Of a stretch of DNA of 64,000 bases, positions 47,680 to 60,235 are shown piece after piece; the first letter of the stretch is position 1, and each line of letters starts with the position of its first letter. The position numbers were made by a program, and so were the translations under genes. The DNA is taken from the NCBI GenBank assembly GCA_034190875.2, contig CM067349.1, positions 14,542,717-14,606,716 of the forward strand. The letters are read 5' to 3'. Source of the stretch: Urechis unicinctus. Its lineage: Eukaryota; Annelida; Polychaeta; Xenopneusta; Urechidae. The notes under the pieces were generated by a model. The model was not told the origin of the DNA. It saw only the letters and a list, made by a program, of their open reading frames with translations, and searched no databases.

Positions 47680-48310
47680 CTGCCCCAGAAAATATGTGAC
47701 GACGCCACCCATAAGCCGAATGTTGCTTTATCATAGCGTTTAATCAAAACCAAGTAGAATTCTCCGACTAACTCGGAGGCGTGGTTTCCTCGAATAATCA
47801 GTAGACTGCGTATCTCTAATAAACGTCCCTGGACGTTGGACCCACATTTTCATGTGCTTTAGTTAATTTCATGGTATCGTTACACGGGCGTGTGTTTCAT
47901 TCATTATCACGATCACCACACAGCATGTCGGAGTGAGCCCTCTTAGCTTAGCTTTAAACTCTTTGCTCGGGATACTCGGTGTTGGGTGTGTATGAGTCAA
48001 ACACAGAGGGCTCCTTCAATATTTAGTCTTTTTGTGCCACATTTGTGGTAAGGTCTTATTGATTATACTACAACACCGTACACGTCGGTATTCATATTCC
48101 CGATAGGCCCATACATATAGCTTATAGCTACGCTATAAGTGAGCACTCACGCCTCCGCGCGAGAAAATATGTGAAGACGCCACCTGTGAGCTTCTTGTTG
48201 CTTTGTCATAGCGTTTGTTAATTACCACGGGGAAATTTCTGATAAATGCGGAGGCGTGGTCGTCTCGACCAATCAGAAGACTCTTCTTTAACAGATGCTC
48301 AGCCCCGAAA
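47680..48310. promoter_or_regulatory. Two related upstream segments with CCAAT-like motif
   Basis: Segments at about 47690-47815 and 48160-48290 share AAAATATGTGA-GACGCCACC, GTTGCTTT-TCATAGCGTTT and GGAGGCGTGGT-TCTCGA, followed by AATCAGnAGACT. The second contains a perfect CCAATCAG. A weaker relative lies upstream of METTL-D (34760-34850) and METTL-E (58640-58730). The repeated place upstream of METTL-like genes suggests a regulatory segment, but no factor can be named. Confidence 0.35.
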
Positions 48311-48362
48311 CCTTGGATCAGCAGTTCCGCGTACTATTAAGCCGGTTCCTGTGGCGTAGGTT

Positions 48363-50873
48363 GTGGATACGATACCAAGGTTGAGAACATGACTGGTTCC
48401 CCGTGTCTCGGACAGAGAACAGATTATAATCTTCAATGTAGGATTTTATCTCTAGTAGTTGATATTGAACTCTACCAATTGAATCGTCACATATTTTCAC
48501 ATCCCTGCTATGATATTATGTTGAGGTTGGATAAAAATGGGATATTACTATATTCGCTCCAAGTTTCTGAAGAATATTGATGCACGTGGATTGGGCAGAT
48601 GGTGATTATCGAATATTCATTTCTGAACCATATCCACACGGTTGGTTTCTATTTTCAAATCAATTACGTTTTTCACGCGCGGGATGAGTAGTTTTCTATA
48701 CATGTAGGCTTGTAAGGATCGTATATGATCCTGGCAATGTAGCCGTTTCACATTAAGAAGTCTTCGTTCATCAATTATGCATTGATGAAATCGATTCCAT
48801 TATTGACTTTCCTTCATGAACATCTGTTGGACAGTTTGCCTATAGACAAAATGGTATGGAAATATTATTTTAAATTGAATAAAGCATGGTATGTGTTTGC
48901 TTATATCCAACATGTGATCTATCCGTGTGAGGAACGTCAGACCTTACTTAAGACCTTACTCAAATCCTGTTTCGCAACCAGCGATCCTCATACAGCGGAA
49001 TTTCTATCATTATAGCTGGAAGTGGTCGACAATAACTACACAAAGTGGTAAGATAATTTTACTAACTTGTTAAAAACTAGCAGAACGGTTGGGTTGTCCA
49101 ACCATATGTCAACTGTGTTTGATTTGATATAATTACTTCTTTTGGCGCATTATGTTGAATCATAGGGATAGTGCCATGTACAATCGCTATCAAGTATTAT
49201 TCTGACGTTCTGACCCCGTGATGCGGATCCCACCCTCCGATTGGCTGCTGCCACTAATGAAACGTCTGGTTGATGCTAATTTCGCGTATACAGTTGGATC
49301 ATATAACCGTTTGGTCGAAAGGATAGCGTAATCTATTGTTCAATCAATAGCAAGAATAATTCTGAAGTAGTTGGTGTTCATTTAATGAGGACGTCTGCGA
49401 TAATTGACACAATACTTGGTAATGCTGCAGCCGCGAATTCCTTAGATTGAATGTACCTCAAGACCCTGCAGTCACTGCACTTAGCGATGACGCTACCGGT
49501 ACATACCAACTGCACAATTATTGATATGAGATCCGTCGTCCAGAGTCAGGTGATCTTCTGAGGCGCAAACCGCCCGCTGATACGTATTTGTTCAATAAGG
49601 ACATTTGGTTTTCAGGGGCCATCCCTTCCTTATACTTGCTTCTTATGAATTTGCGATTTTTACGAACCATCTGAAATATGACAAGGGTGCATCGCTGATG
49701 TGTGTTTGACAATTGCTGTCGTACAATGAATTCAATTCGACTTATTTATTTTGAGTATGTACAGCTAACCTCTCATGATTAAGGTTCTATTTAATATATT
49801 GTAGCTACAGCCGAGTAATGACTGCATCAACGTTTTGTCGCTGATTGCATTCGGTGCTTCTGAAAAATTCCATAATGCATTGTCTGACTTAGATAATCCC
49901 TTGACATAAAACGCCAAAAGAAGATAATTATCCGTTCTTAGACTATTAAGCATTGCATTAAGAAGTGATTAGCTTATAGCGGGGTTGAATATATACGAAT
50001 GGAGTCCGGGTAAATGCCTAGTTTATCCCTGGCACAAATCATGTGTTCGCGTCAAATAGTCGTTCATAACAGATGTTGGAATGAGTGAGTGAGTGAGCGG
50101 GGGAACGAATGATCAAGTGATTGAGTGAGTGAGTTAGTGAGTGATTAGTGAGTGAGTGAGTGAGCGAGTGAGTCAGTGAGTCAGTGAGGGAGTGAGTGAG
50201 TAATTGAGTAATTGAGTGAGTGAGTGAACGATCGAGCGAGCAAGTGATTGAGTTTATGGAAATGTTGGAGTAGTGGAACATTAGGTGCAAACATGAGGGT
50301 CATGTCAAACGTTATTTAATCGTTTGTGGAAGTCTAATTTAGTTTCATTTTAGAAAACGGTCGCACACAGGCACTGACTCTCTGGTTGTGATAGTCCTGT
50401 TGATTGCTCTTGATCATTTGTGCCCTATGATAACATAAGAGCATCGACAGTTGTCAGGGGATAGGTTATTACCGGGATCAGATATTGTGATGTGTCATGT
50501 AATATGGGGTTCATCATTGTATATGTTGCTAGACACTCGTTAAACGAGGGATATAAGGTAATATAAGCTTCGGTTTAGAGACTCAAATGTTAATGCGTCT
50601 ATCCCCAAAGCATACAAGGTTCTATTCATATTTGTCTGCAAAGTTGATAGCAACAAACTATTCATCAAATTACAAGGAGGCCAGTCAACAGCACCAGATA
50701 CTATTTGAATGCAAGAAACAACACTGTCGAAAATGGCATAATGATATGCATATTGGTAACAGGTGTGTTGATGGCTTAATGACGATATGATATAACAAGA
50801 ATCTTTGTAAACGATTAATACAAAGTCAGCAGTGTAAGATATTTATGTTTTTATAGGTGCCAGATTATCTGCG
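48363..50873 (+). other. Upstream region of METTL-C: single-copy progenitor of the array unit
   Basis: From ATACCAAGGTTGAGAACATG at about 48363 this DNA is collinear with the post-junction part of each array unit. From about 50250 it is collinear with the pre-exon part. The part in between (49740-50080) differs from the array type. It contains a short TGAG tract at about 50081-50228. The 77-codon frame at 48782-49015 covers the piece best conserved with array ORFs but has no recognised domain. Confidence 0.65.
50081..50228 (+). repeat. Degenerate TGAG microsatellite
   Basis: Shorter and more interrupted than the equivalent tract before METTL-A (17245-17544), with GATTGAG, GTTAG, GTCAG and AATTGAG variants. 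Confidence 0.9.
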
Positions 50874-52655
50874 ATGGAGGGAAAAGCAATCCTCTCCATA
50901 CCGTTTGTAAGGCAAATATTTGTCCTCATTATGGTTTTGGGAACAGGGGCAATCATCTACCGCGAAAGTGCAGTTACTTTTATAGATGCAACAAATGCAA
51001 TTACGAGACAACCGCAATTCCGTCCAATAGTCGAGGTGACGTATTGTGTTTTCAAACAAAACTTATTATAGTTCTTTACAATTAAAATATTGAGACATTA
51101 CGTTATTGTTCAATTAGCTTAAAAACTGAGAAAACAATGTATTTGTTTGTTTCTAGAATACGACAACATCACCGTTTATGATGGACAGTGCCAAAAATAC
51201 TCTGATGCAAATGCCCATTGCCAAAATAACGGATTTGCCGAGAGAATTCTACCTTAGTCATAACACGCAATTCCACAAAGACACCCTAGGAATTGCGAAA
51301 ACGAGCAATACGTCAGTGTCCCGGGCCATAATACTTAAGTAAATTCTTACAGTTGTTAGGAACAATATGCACAATGATAATCCATTTAGATTGTCATCAT
51401 TATATGTATTGATATTATCATTTTCGTAACAATTCGTACTCAACAATGCTACTTTATCTCAGCATTAGTTCACAGAGCGGGATCACAGAACTGTATTATA
51501 GGTGATGATATTAGCAGATGTGGATGTTAAGAAGAAAAATCCCATCTTGTCTTGTTTATATTTAACCTTTCTTCATCTCAACTGTTGCCTATTCGTTGAC
51601 ATTCACTTATCATCAAACAACGCTATATCATGACAGCTACGCCCACACGATGCAAGCAAGATGCCCAGCAGAAAAGCGATTTGGTCATGCAAGAGATGGG
51701 GGCTGGAACGTTTGTGTTGCCTCGCCATTTGCTTTAGAGAACCCGTGCATTGTCTATTCGTTCGGGTAAAAAAAACATTATCCACCATAATAATTCTTAT
51801 TTATTCTAATCCTCCTTCTCTACGAGGTACTGTCATAGTAGCTATAATCAGGCTCTCTGGGCAGGCTTTACTATGTATCGAAGCATGAATTCGGAACATT
51901 GTTCTGTGGCTTTGATGCATGCTTTGTTTTATGTTTTAGAATCGCCAGGGATTGGAGTTTTGATGACGCGATTTCAAGATTTTGTCATGTGTACTCTTTT
52001 GATCCAACGTAAGAATATATTCCGACGTCCAAATACTCCTGTAAATTTAGAAACATTTCCTTTGCATAGCATGTGGCTTGATATGGATTCGTTTGGTCTT
52101 AAACGTCTGCTGTGTTTTGCCATCAAAGTTAAAATAACCACACCTGCTTCGCTTGTTCTTGTGTGGTGTTAAGTATACACAAACCTGAACATCACAGATC
52201 GGAAGAGATCTGGTTCTTTCCGATCGGTCTTAATGGTCGGCAGAGTGGTTCAATGAAAACCTTCAAACAAGTACTTCAATTTCTCAACCACACAAGTGTA
52301 TGTATTTGTCATCATACGTGATCATAGTCTGACTATACCGAGGTGCCATGATATTTATATGATTTGATGAACAATCTTGATTACCGTCCAGGTGAATATT
52401 GATGTGCTGAAAATCGACATTGAACACTGGGAGTGGGATTCACTGAATACAGCGCTAGAAGATGGATCGCTGATTAATGTGAAACAGCTGGTAATGGAAA
52501 TACACCTGATGAAATTGGATCAAGCTTCTTACTACTGGAGCATTTTACACAGCCTCTACATAGCAAGGTTCCGTTTGTGGAAAACTCATGATAATCCTCA
52601 TTGCTATAAATGCTTTGAATTGTACTTCATTAATGTAAACTTTATGATTGGATAG
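50874..52655 (+). CDS. METTL-C: METTL24-like methyltransferase, intact six-exon gene
   Basis: Exons 50874-51035, 51157-51338, 51637-51765, 51940-52008, 52174-52297 and 52392-52655. All introns are GT-AG with phases 0, 2, 2, 2, 0, giving 309 residues without stop. Exon 1 encodes a short cytosolic end, a hydrophobic anchor (residues about 12-29) and the start of a linker that exon 2 extends. The domain begins in exon 3 (RCPAEKRFG, GGWNVC, ENPCIVYSFG). It continues with DWSFDDA and SFDP (exon 4), [14 protein letters not shown] and MKTF (exon 5), and VLKIDIEHWEWDSL and LVMEIH (exon 6). This order is that of METTL24-like/Methyltransf_21 proteins, putative SAM-dependent methyltransferases. In this subgroup the Gly of the usual IEG motif is His. 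Likely a type II membrane protein of the secretory pathway; substrate unknown. The ATG follows the TTTTATAG acceptor at 50856, so transcription starts further upstream. This is the best reference copy in the window. Confidence 0.87.
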
Positions 52656-52768
52656 AATATTTTGTATTCCTCTTTCAATGACTCCCTGTCTTGCCAATAA
52701 GGATCGACCCGGCTCTATTATGTGGTACATATAATTATTGTCTATGTAATTAACCATACACAGTTATG

Positions 52769-52805
<37 letters not shown>

Positions 52806-52821
52806 ACACATATATATATAA

Positions 52822-52865
<44 letters not shown>

Positions 52866-53700
52866 GTATATATATATATACAAATACAAATACATATATA
52901 TATATACATATATGCATATAAATATATACATGTATATATATGTATAAATATATATATGTATATATATTTATACATATATATACATGTATTTTTATGTAAA
53001 TAGTAGCAAATCCAACCTTTATAACGTTTTTTATAACGGTTGTACTCACTTTCTCATTACTATAAGCAAAGTGTCTAAAAATATATATTATTGAGATGTA
53101 AAAATTACCCCCTAACGCTATCCCCCGAATTGACCTCGATAGCGTAAAAATCCATCCTTTGAGGGAATAATCGCTAATTTTGCTTATTTCATTATAATCT
53201 GAAACTTTATTCTTGGAAAATCTTTTAAATGTACGTGGAGCACGCGGTGAGCGAAATTAGGTTGGCTTGCTTCATTGGTTGCAATTAGCGACATTTTGTA
53301 GCTAATATCTTTGCCCTTGAAACTACAACGATATCTATCGAATAAATTGTCGTTTGATCCTGTAGCAAAATAAGGAGCTTACTCACCTTTTTTTAACTAC
53401 CCAAAGAGAAATATAATCTGGGCGAAATATTTCCGGTTTCGTGTTTGGTTATGAGCCGGTAAAATTCTAGAAAAGTTTTTTTCAAATGGCAATAACGTGA
53501 TTAACAGTTCAACTTGGAATTTGCCAAGCCGCGGCATATATCAGAACACGAACAACTTTTACAGTATCATAGTGTGTGTGAACGTGTGTGCACTTCCATG
53601 ACATCAAATGATTTGCCGTTATCACAATTAGGGGTAAGGTGTTGGACAAAAAAGTAACAACTCATTCGAATTTCTAATAAATGCATGGTTCCGAGATCGA
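52656..53700 (+). other. METTL-C 3' flank, inverted relative to 21.21-22.04 kb
   Basis: After the stop the sequence runs through a (CA)n-(TA)n tract at about 52772-52990 and then DNA found as reverse complement at 21210-21660. No polyadenylation signal close to the stop is obvious. About 270 bp at 52990-53250 has no partner and no gene. Confidence 0.6.
52772..52990. repeat. Compound (CA)n-(TA)n microsatellite
   Basis: About 30 bp of CA followed by 190 bp of TA-rich sequence. It is the counterpart of 21666-21925. Confidence 0.96.
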
Positions 53701-54200
53701 CTGTTGTATTACAAATAATTTTCCGGATTCTGTCATAACGCTCCTATAGGCCATGAAAATAGTGCTGTAAATGTGGTATGGAATGCACATTTATTTCAAT
53801 CAAGTTGTACATCTTGTTTGTATTTATAATTGCATCCAGCATGGATTTTTTTCATTTTATTATCTTAGCATAATTACATTAACTCGCTCACGAAACGAAA
53901 GAGTCGTATAATATACTAGGTGCGCTCGATTTGTCTCCCCTGGTGTACACAAAATATCAGCCGGTAATGTGGGTGACATGTGCCGTTCGCCGGCATCGGC
54001 GATATTTACCTTTGGCGTTTGCTGCGCATGAGCAGCGCCACCAAGCGATTAACACTTTGAAAAATAGTGTCAGATGGCAATGACAGCTTCTTTTTCCTTA
54101 ACTCGTACTGCTACCACTAATTGCATAGCTCCACTCTTAAAATAATCAAGATATTCCTAACGTGAAAGAGCAGTGCTCGTCATTGCAAGCGGTTTTAATA
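53700..54200. other. Single-copy stretch, no gene seen
   Basis: It has no counterpart in the window and no frame I would defend. It holds a locally GC-richer part at 53930-54050 (CGCTCGATTTGTCTCC...GCCGGCATCGGCG), which may be a promoter-like segment for the ORF starting at 54208. Confidence 0.4.
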
Positions 54201-54207
54201 CTAAAAT

Positions 54208-54665
54208 GGTCATCAGTTTCCCAGTCGATGAGATACTTGACGAGGTAGAGGATACGACCGTGACGGATTTTAATGCCGCTTGGTTAATATTGCTGTGAGT
54301 ATCAACGAATGTGAACAGATAAGTCACATTTACTAAATAATTCACTTACCATCATCGTATATATTTAGCTGTCCTATGCTAACATTGTTTTGTGTTTTCG
54401 GAGTCAGGCAACATTAGACATTATGTCGCTGATGTCAATATTTCGAGTGGATATTCTTTATGACGACCCGAGAGAGTTCTCCCTACTACGGTTCTACACA
54501 AAGGACGACGTCACTAAAACTTCATTTTCGGCAAGCAAGAAGCCCACACAACTACATCCGGATGCTTCAGATTCCAATCAACTTGTGTCAAAAAAACAGT
54601 ACGTAGGCATAGAGACATCTACGTACCAGGTGGAAGAGGTAAAAACGGATTGTCCGCACTATTAA
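54208..54665 (+). CDS. Module K, third copy with a candidate upstream exon
   Basis: A possible first exon starts at ATG 54208 (MVISFPVDEILDEVEDTTV, acidic) and ends at a good donor CT|GTGAGT at 54295. An acceptor near 54399 (TTTTCGGAG|T) keeps the frame and leads to ATLDIMSLMSIFRVDILYDD, then PREFSLLRFYTKDD and SASKKPTQLHPD. The frame stops at 54665. The second exon is the counterpart of the 112-codon frame at 28476-28814. The first exon is unique to this place in the window. I do not recognise the protein. The splice model is phase-consistent but rests on one weak acceptor. Confidence 0.35.
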
Positions 54666-55164
54666 AAGCAGGTTGAGAAAAAATGCTCCAAGACAAATCA
54701 GACGCCATTGCGAGCGAGGACTGGTGAGCAAAAACACAGGAAGCACGTGAAAGTTATACTCCCGGAAAGAGAGATATTTTGCAACAACATTATAATACAT
54801 ACCACTACCAGACCAGAAACAATGGCCTCAGTACAAGATCTGGAACGTATGGAAAGAGGAGATAAACGAGACAGTGGTTTGAAAAGTAGTTGCCCCGTGC
54901 CTATCCGAACAACAGAAGGCTACGAACAGACCCTTATGCAGAAAAAGTCTCTTGCAAAGCGCTGGCCAAAAAAACCCAGACAGGTTGGGATATTGGGCCA
55001 ATCGTTACTAGGCTCTGATAGTATTGCCAATTTAATTGACTAGATGCCATATGAAGGTCCAACGTCGCCGTCGATCGTGACCGTGATGTGTTGTCCATAT
55101 AAATTAAACACATTGTGACGAGCATTTCGTATCAAATTCATATGCAGTAAAATATGTTGTTAAA
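54666..55164 (+). other. Module K 3' part, decayed
   Basis: Collinear with 28690-29150, including AATGGCCTCAGTACAAGATC and the KSLAKRWPKK...VGILGQSLLGSD segment. The VQDLE frame is shifted (one extra A near 54853), merging it into a different 111-codon frame that ends at 55043. Confidence 0.5.
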
Positions 55165-57148
55165 TTATGAATTAACTCTGTGAGCAGTTAGTTTGGTTAT
55201 GTCAATTGCATAGCTTATATACCATCAATATAAGAATATTGTTAATCATGGGACACTACTAAAATTCATTCTTCAGAAAAACTCCTGTAAAAATCTTCAT
55301 AAGCCTTGTTTATATTGACCATGCTGACAGTATTTATGCCACTATGTATTAACCCTAATAAAGCAATAGCCAATGTGCGGTCGGCATATAGATCCTTTTC
55401 CCAGCGAATGGGCCGTTACAATCCCATTTTGATGTCAACCGCTTAATACTACTCTATTGCCTTCAGATTATACAACAGACTTGAACCTGCAGCATTTGAC
55501 AACAGTACCATAAACAAGAATATTTCGCCACATACTGGTAGCTGAACTCGATTCAGGAGAGAATTTGTATGGGAATTTCCGCTGTATCAAGCATTGCCAT
55601 CTATCATCTGGTTTTCATCCTTTGATTATGTTGGAAAATCTGATAGGGTGCGCTGTGGCAACATGCCGTGAGCCTTTGTTAGGTAAAGCTTGAAAAAAAT
55701 CAGTGAACAGCTTGCGCCAATGATGCTGTGGCAAATTCAGAAGAAGATAATCATAGATGAGCAGGTAACTGAGTGAATGAGCGAATAAGTGTGATAGTGA
55801 GTAATAAGGTTACTTGGTGGATTGAAAGTTGAATAAGTGGTTGATTTAATGCATGAATGAGTGCGTGAGTGAGTGAATGAGTTATGAAGGGTCCTTCCAT
55901 ACTGTCAAACAAAAAGTATAACAGGTATTCTGTACAAATTACGCAACGATAGTGGGTGTAGGCCTGCAGCATAGTGTGTCATAAGATGTGTAGTGGCTAA
56001 TGTTAGGAAACTCCAAGGGGTTGAACACATAACCTGTGAGCAGCAAGCTGCTTTGTCATAACGTATCTTAAAGTCAAATGAAATTTTCTGATCAATTCGG
56101 GGACGTGTTACTTTAAATGATCATAAATCATGGTTCATAATCAGACACAAGGTGCATTTTGGTAAAGTATTGTTCATAATCGGAGTAGTCGTTTATTCGG
56201 GATCAATTGTAATTGTAGTACAGCAGCAGGCTGTCACTCAATTAAAGTAGGCCCGTAGAAACAATATACCTCTCATTTGCGCTGAAAACTCTTGGGGCAT
56301 ATGTGGGGATAATACAAGTGCGTCAACAAGTTTGATATGCTGATAGTACATGTGTCGTATCGTTAAGTGTCGTAAAGAGATGCACACGATAGCACTTGCG
56401 ATGTGAAAGAAAGACGAGAACTCAAGCCATAGATTTTAGAAGAAACTTTTTTCATCTCTCAGACTTCGGAATATTACCACTCAGTTGCGTCAGTTAAGGT
56501 CCGCTATTCATCAAACGATGAGGCAAATATGGCAAGCTGCGGTAATCCTAACATTTGGTATAGTTTGTTGGTCGTCTAAATTGCCATAAGAAGACATATT
56601 ATTGCCGCTTGCGGCAATCTAGTTTACATTGGGGGCCTGCCTCGTGTGTGATTTTATCTGGTAAAAGGAAGAAAAGCCAAGTTTGACATACAAGGTACTT
56701 TATACATGGCCAATTTAAGCCGAAAGTCATTGCAAGGTAACACTTTATAAGGTTTACTGAGAAACTCAGCATATACCAAGCCCAAATATCACAATGAAAC
56801 TGGTCGAATGAGAGAGAAATAAACCATACAAACGAGCGCATAAGTGACTATGAGTGTTATTGGGCGAGTGCTTGAGTAAATTTTAGGCTTGGCGAGTGAG
56901 TGAATCGGTGACTTAGTAATTGGATAAGTTAGAATGTGAATGTACGAATGATTGATCGCGAGAGTGAGCGATTCGGTGATATTGAGTTAGCGAGTCATTT
57001 GTTGAGTTAGAGATCGAATGAATGGGTCTATTAGTGGGTCATTTGTTGAGAGTGTGGTTGGGTGAATGGGGGCTTTCTTGTGTTAGTGGGTCATTTGTTG
57101 AGAGTGTGGTTTGGGTGAATGGGGGCTTTCTTGTGTTAGTGGGTCAGT
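55165..57148 (+). repeat. Segmental duplication block P' (partner 30203-32250)
   Basis: Collinear partner of block P. It ends inside the ~55 bp minisatellite at about 57148, where it joins DNA matching 46005 onward, skipping block Q and its TGAG tract. Confidence 0.85.
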
Positions 57149-58099
57149 GGAGCTAGTGTTATGCAACTCTTTGGGGGTAGGTGGGTTGGGGAGGTGTATT
57201 GAATTGGCCAAAAATTTATTACGTAGTTTGGGAACGGGTCTGTATGACCAGAGAGATTATTGTTACTCCGACAGGTTATGTGATGGACAACTTGCCAAAC
57301 ATCAGGTGGCGCTACCATAAAATAAATACAAGTAGATGGGACTGGTGATGCAACGTCATTGCATCGCCGTCTTGTGGCTTATGCAGTCGAAATGAAGTTT
57401 TATGGGAGGTCGACTCGACAGTTGCCCGCGTATGTGGTTGCCAATCATAAGACATGGCTGATCACGTAGACTTGGATCATGATTTCATTCTACGATGCGA
57501 GCAAAATAGAAAAGAAAAATGTCTATGGTAAATAATGTCCCAGCACAGTTCAATCAGTTAACAGTTTGAGTCGTGTTCTTATATTTTTATTAAAGGATGA
57601 ATGACCAAAATACTTCCCTGTAGCAGCCCACATCTCCTTGTTGCGATGTTAAGTGCCGAAACTGTTGTCTATCTGATTAACCACAGGAAACGACTAAGTC
57701 TTCAAGTGAAGCATCGTATACCTTTGCAAGACGCTTTTGGATCTCTGAGCACTGCAGCCACCTGGTTCTGAGGTGAAGGTTATATGCCTGACGTACGTGC
57801 GTGAATTGATAATGTCGTGTTGTGGATGTGGAATACTGAAAGGAGTAATGTTTTTCCCTTTTTGTCTGACCTTGGTGGTGTGAGTGCTGTTAGCATTTCA
57901 ACTCCCCTATCCCAACCGATTGGCTGTTTTATCTGCCATGCAATTTTCTTTCACCTCAGAATCCCTTCACCTCAGGATCCCTTTCTCCTCAGAATCCCCT
58001 GGTATGATGCATACCATCGGAATGCGTTGGAGAGGTAGGTAGATCTGGTGTGGTGAATTATTCATTTCCTTATCTGGAGCAGTTAAGCCAATCCTAGCG

Positions 58100-58107
58100 T
58101 ATATAAG
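58100..58107 (+). promoter_or_regulatory. Candidate TATA box (third copy of the 34211 module)
   Basis: TATATAAG in the conserved context. Downstream CAGAAGT repeats have one fewer TCTCA variant than at 34 kb. Confidence 0.4.
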
Positions 58108-58590
58108 ACCCACAAAAACGCGCATCAACACAGAAGTTCTACAGAAGTTCCACAGAAGTCACAGAAGTCACAGAAGTCAGAAGAATGACAGCCAAAAAAG
58201 ACTGACTCTCGTCAACTTCAAGATAAGCTTGAAAAGAGACTCACTTACTTCTACTTTGTGTTCTGCTTGTGGATTGAAATAGAAAATACCAACTTTTGGT
58301 TTGGAAACGGAGTCCTTCATTTACCTGTGGACCTACAAACGTGTTGGTAAGTTGAAGTAAAAAGAACGCGCAATAGAAGGACAAATATTAATATCTAAGC
58401 CTTACCCCAAGGCGCGATATGGGTAGGTGGACGTTAGGGTATGGGTGTAGTGAGTGAGGGAAGGGAATGGGGATTACTCTTCAAGACGCACGTCACATCT
58501 GACAGAAGCAAAGTAATATGGGCGGCGGGGACATTGACTTCATCATAACGGTAATGTGGCACTAAGCACGTCATAGTGTTCACTTGGAGC

Positions 58591-58854
58591 TCATGACAAA
58601 GAGCTTATATCTTTGCTAAGAGAGCTCACTATCCCCTCAGTCGGAAAAATATGCGAACGTTTTCTTAAAACCACGTGGAATGTTCTGATTGTAGGCGTGT
58701 TTGCCTCGACCAACAAGAAGACTCCTTTTCTTAACAGAGACACTAGACGTCGAATCAGCAGTACCATGTGAATAACATCACAATTTGGCGGAGTGAGCCC
58801 GCTCAGCATAACCATTTGCTCTTTGATGTAATCCCCACAGAACAGGTAATACAT
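58591..58854 (-). other. Unidentified 87-codon ORF, partner of 34713-34976
   Basis: Same start, stop and hydrophobic stretch as the 34.7 kb copy with only a few residue changes. No known motif; may be noncoding upstream DNA. Confidence 0.2.
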
Positions 58855-58902
58855 CTACTTCGTTAGAATTTATCTCGAGTAGTGTATATGTAATTCTGCC
58901 TA

Positions 58903-59109
58903 GTGAATTGTGTAACATATGTTCACATACCTGCTATGATATTCTGTTTATTCATGTGTGGGCCTGGTGGATTAAATTTATTGATCCCGGGACCGGATGA
59001 ACATGGGACATTAATTCAAACGGTGATCATCGATTATTTACCTCGTATCCCTGTCAACGCAGTTGGTCTCTATTTCCAAATCAATAGCATATTTCTCGCA
59101 GGCAGGTGA
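58903..59109 (+). other. Unidentified short ORF upstream of METTL-E
   Basis: 68 codons, partner of 35025-35231 with a few changes (for example IPRPDEHG to IPGPDEHG). It stays in frame. No family recognised. Confidence 0.3.
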
Positions 59110-60235
59110 GAAGTTAACTATCCGTGTAAGATCCTGGCAAATCAGCTTTTTCCCATCCTAAGTTCATCGATCATCGATTACATCTTGATAAATTTCATGA
59201 TATGCGATTGCATATATCAAACATGTGAGCGATCCTGTGAGAGGAACGTCAGACATCACTTCAGCCGCCCACATCCTGTTCCGCTACCAAGCGGCTTAAC
59301 AACTATATTTAAGGTATGTTTAATGGATACTTGGTCATCCCGAACGTCATATAGCGGAATAGATAGAATCATTACAGCGGGAAATGGTCGACAAAAGCGA
59401 AACAAAAGGTAAGATTATTATACTACCTTGTTAAGAACTAGCAGAACGGTTGGTTTGTGGTTTGTCCAACCAAATGTCAAACGTGTTGGATTTGATATGA
59501 TTTGTTCAAAGAGAAATATCAAACGCATTCGCTGCTTCAGTTGATATCAGAGGAATCTCTATTTATGCAATACTATGTTAACCTAATGAATACATCCAGC
59601 TTTTCAAAAGCTATATTTCAATGAAATTCAATGGAATTCATTTTAATTAAATGTTTATTTAGCCATTTGCAGTACCTGCAGCACGTAGTTTAATATTCGA
59701 ATCCTGCCCTACGATGGGCTATTTTCGCTAAAGAAATACATCCAGCTTTTCCAACGCTATATTTCTATGAAATTTAATGGAATTCAATGGAATTCGATTG
59801 AATAAAATTTTCTTTTAGCCGTCTGCAGTAAATGCAGCACGTAGTTTGATATTCGATTTCTGCCCTATGATTGGCTATTCCCACAAATGAAAAAGTGGTT
59901 GCTATTTTGGCACATTATGTGCAATCATAGAGATAGCCTCAATTGTTGTCGATACATTGAGGTCAGTTGGACTAATTTGGTTTTATTTAAAATTATCTGT
60001 TAATTTAATAGCAACAAACTACTCATCAAATTAAAAGGATGCCAGTTGACAGCACCAGATACCATTTCAATACAAGAATTAAAAGTGTCGAAAATGGCAT
60101 AATATATATGCATATTGATAACAGGTATATTGATGGCTTAATGACGATATGATATAACCCGAAACTTTGTAAACAATGTGTACAATGTCAGCACTGTAAG
60201 ATGTTTCTGTTTCTACAGGTCCCCAATTACATGCA

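Larger units (their letters stand above)
57145..59983 (+). repeat. Segmental duplication block R-S, second complete copy
   Basis: Partner of 33391-36105, with its left edge extended to match 46005-46140. It carries the TATA module at 58100, the minus ORF at 58591-58854, the ORF at 58903-59109 and the 147 bp tandem pair at 59.59-59.88 kb. Confidence 0.85.

Noticed and set aside
54390-54665. Module K as a Harbinger-type transposase fragment
   Set aside because: The PREF-FYTKDD segment is vaguely like the N-terminal part of such proteins, but no catalytic-domain sequence, terminal repeat or target duplication is seen.
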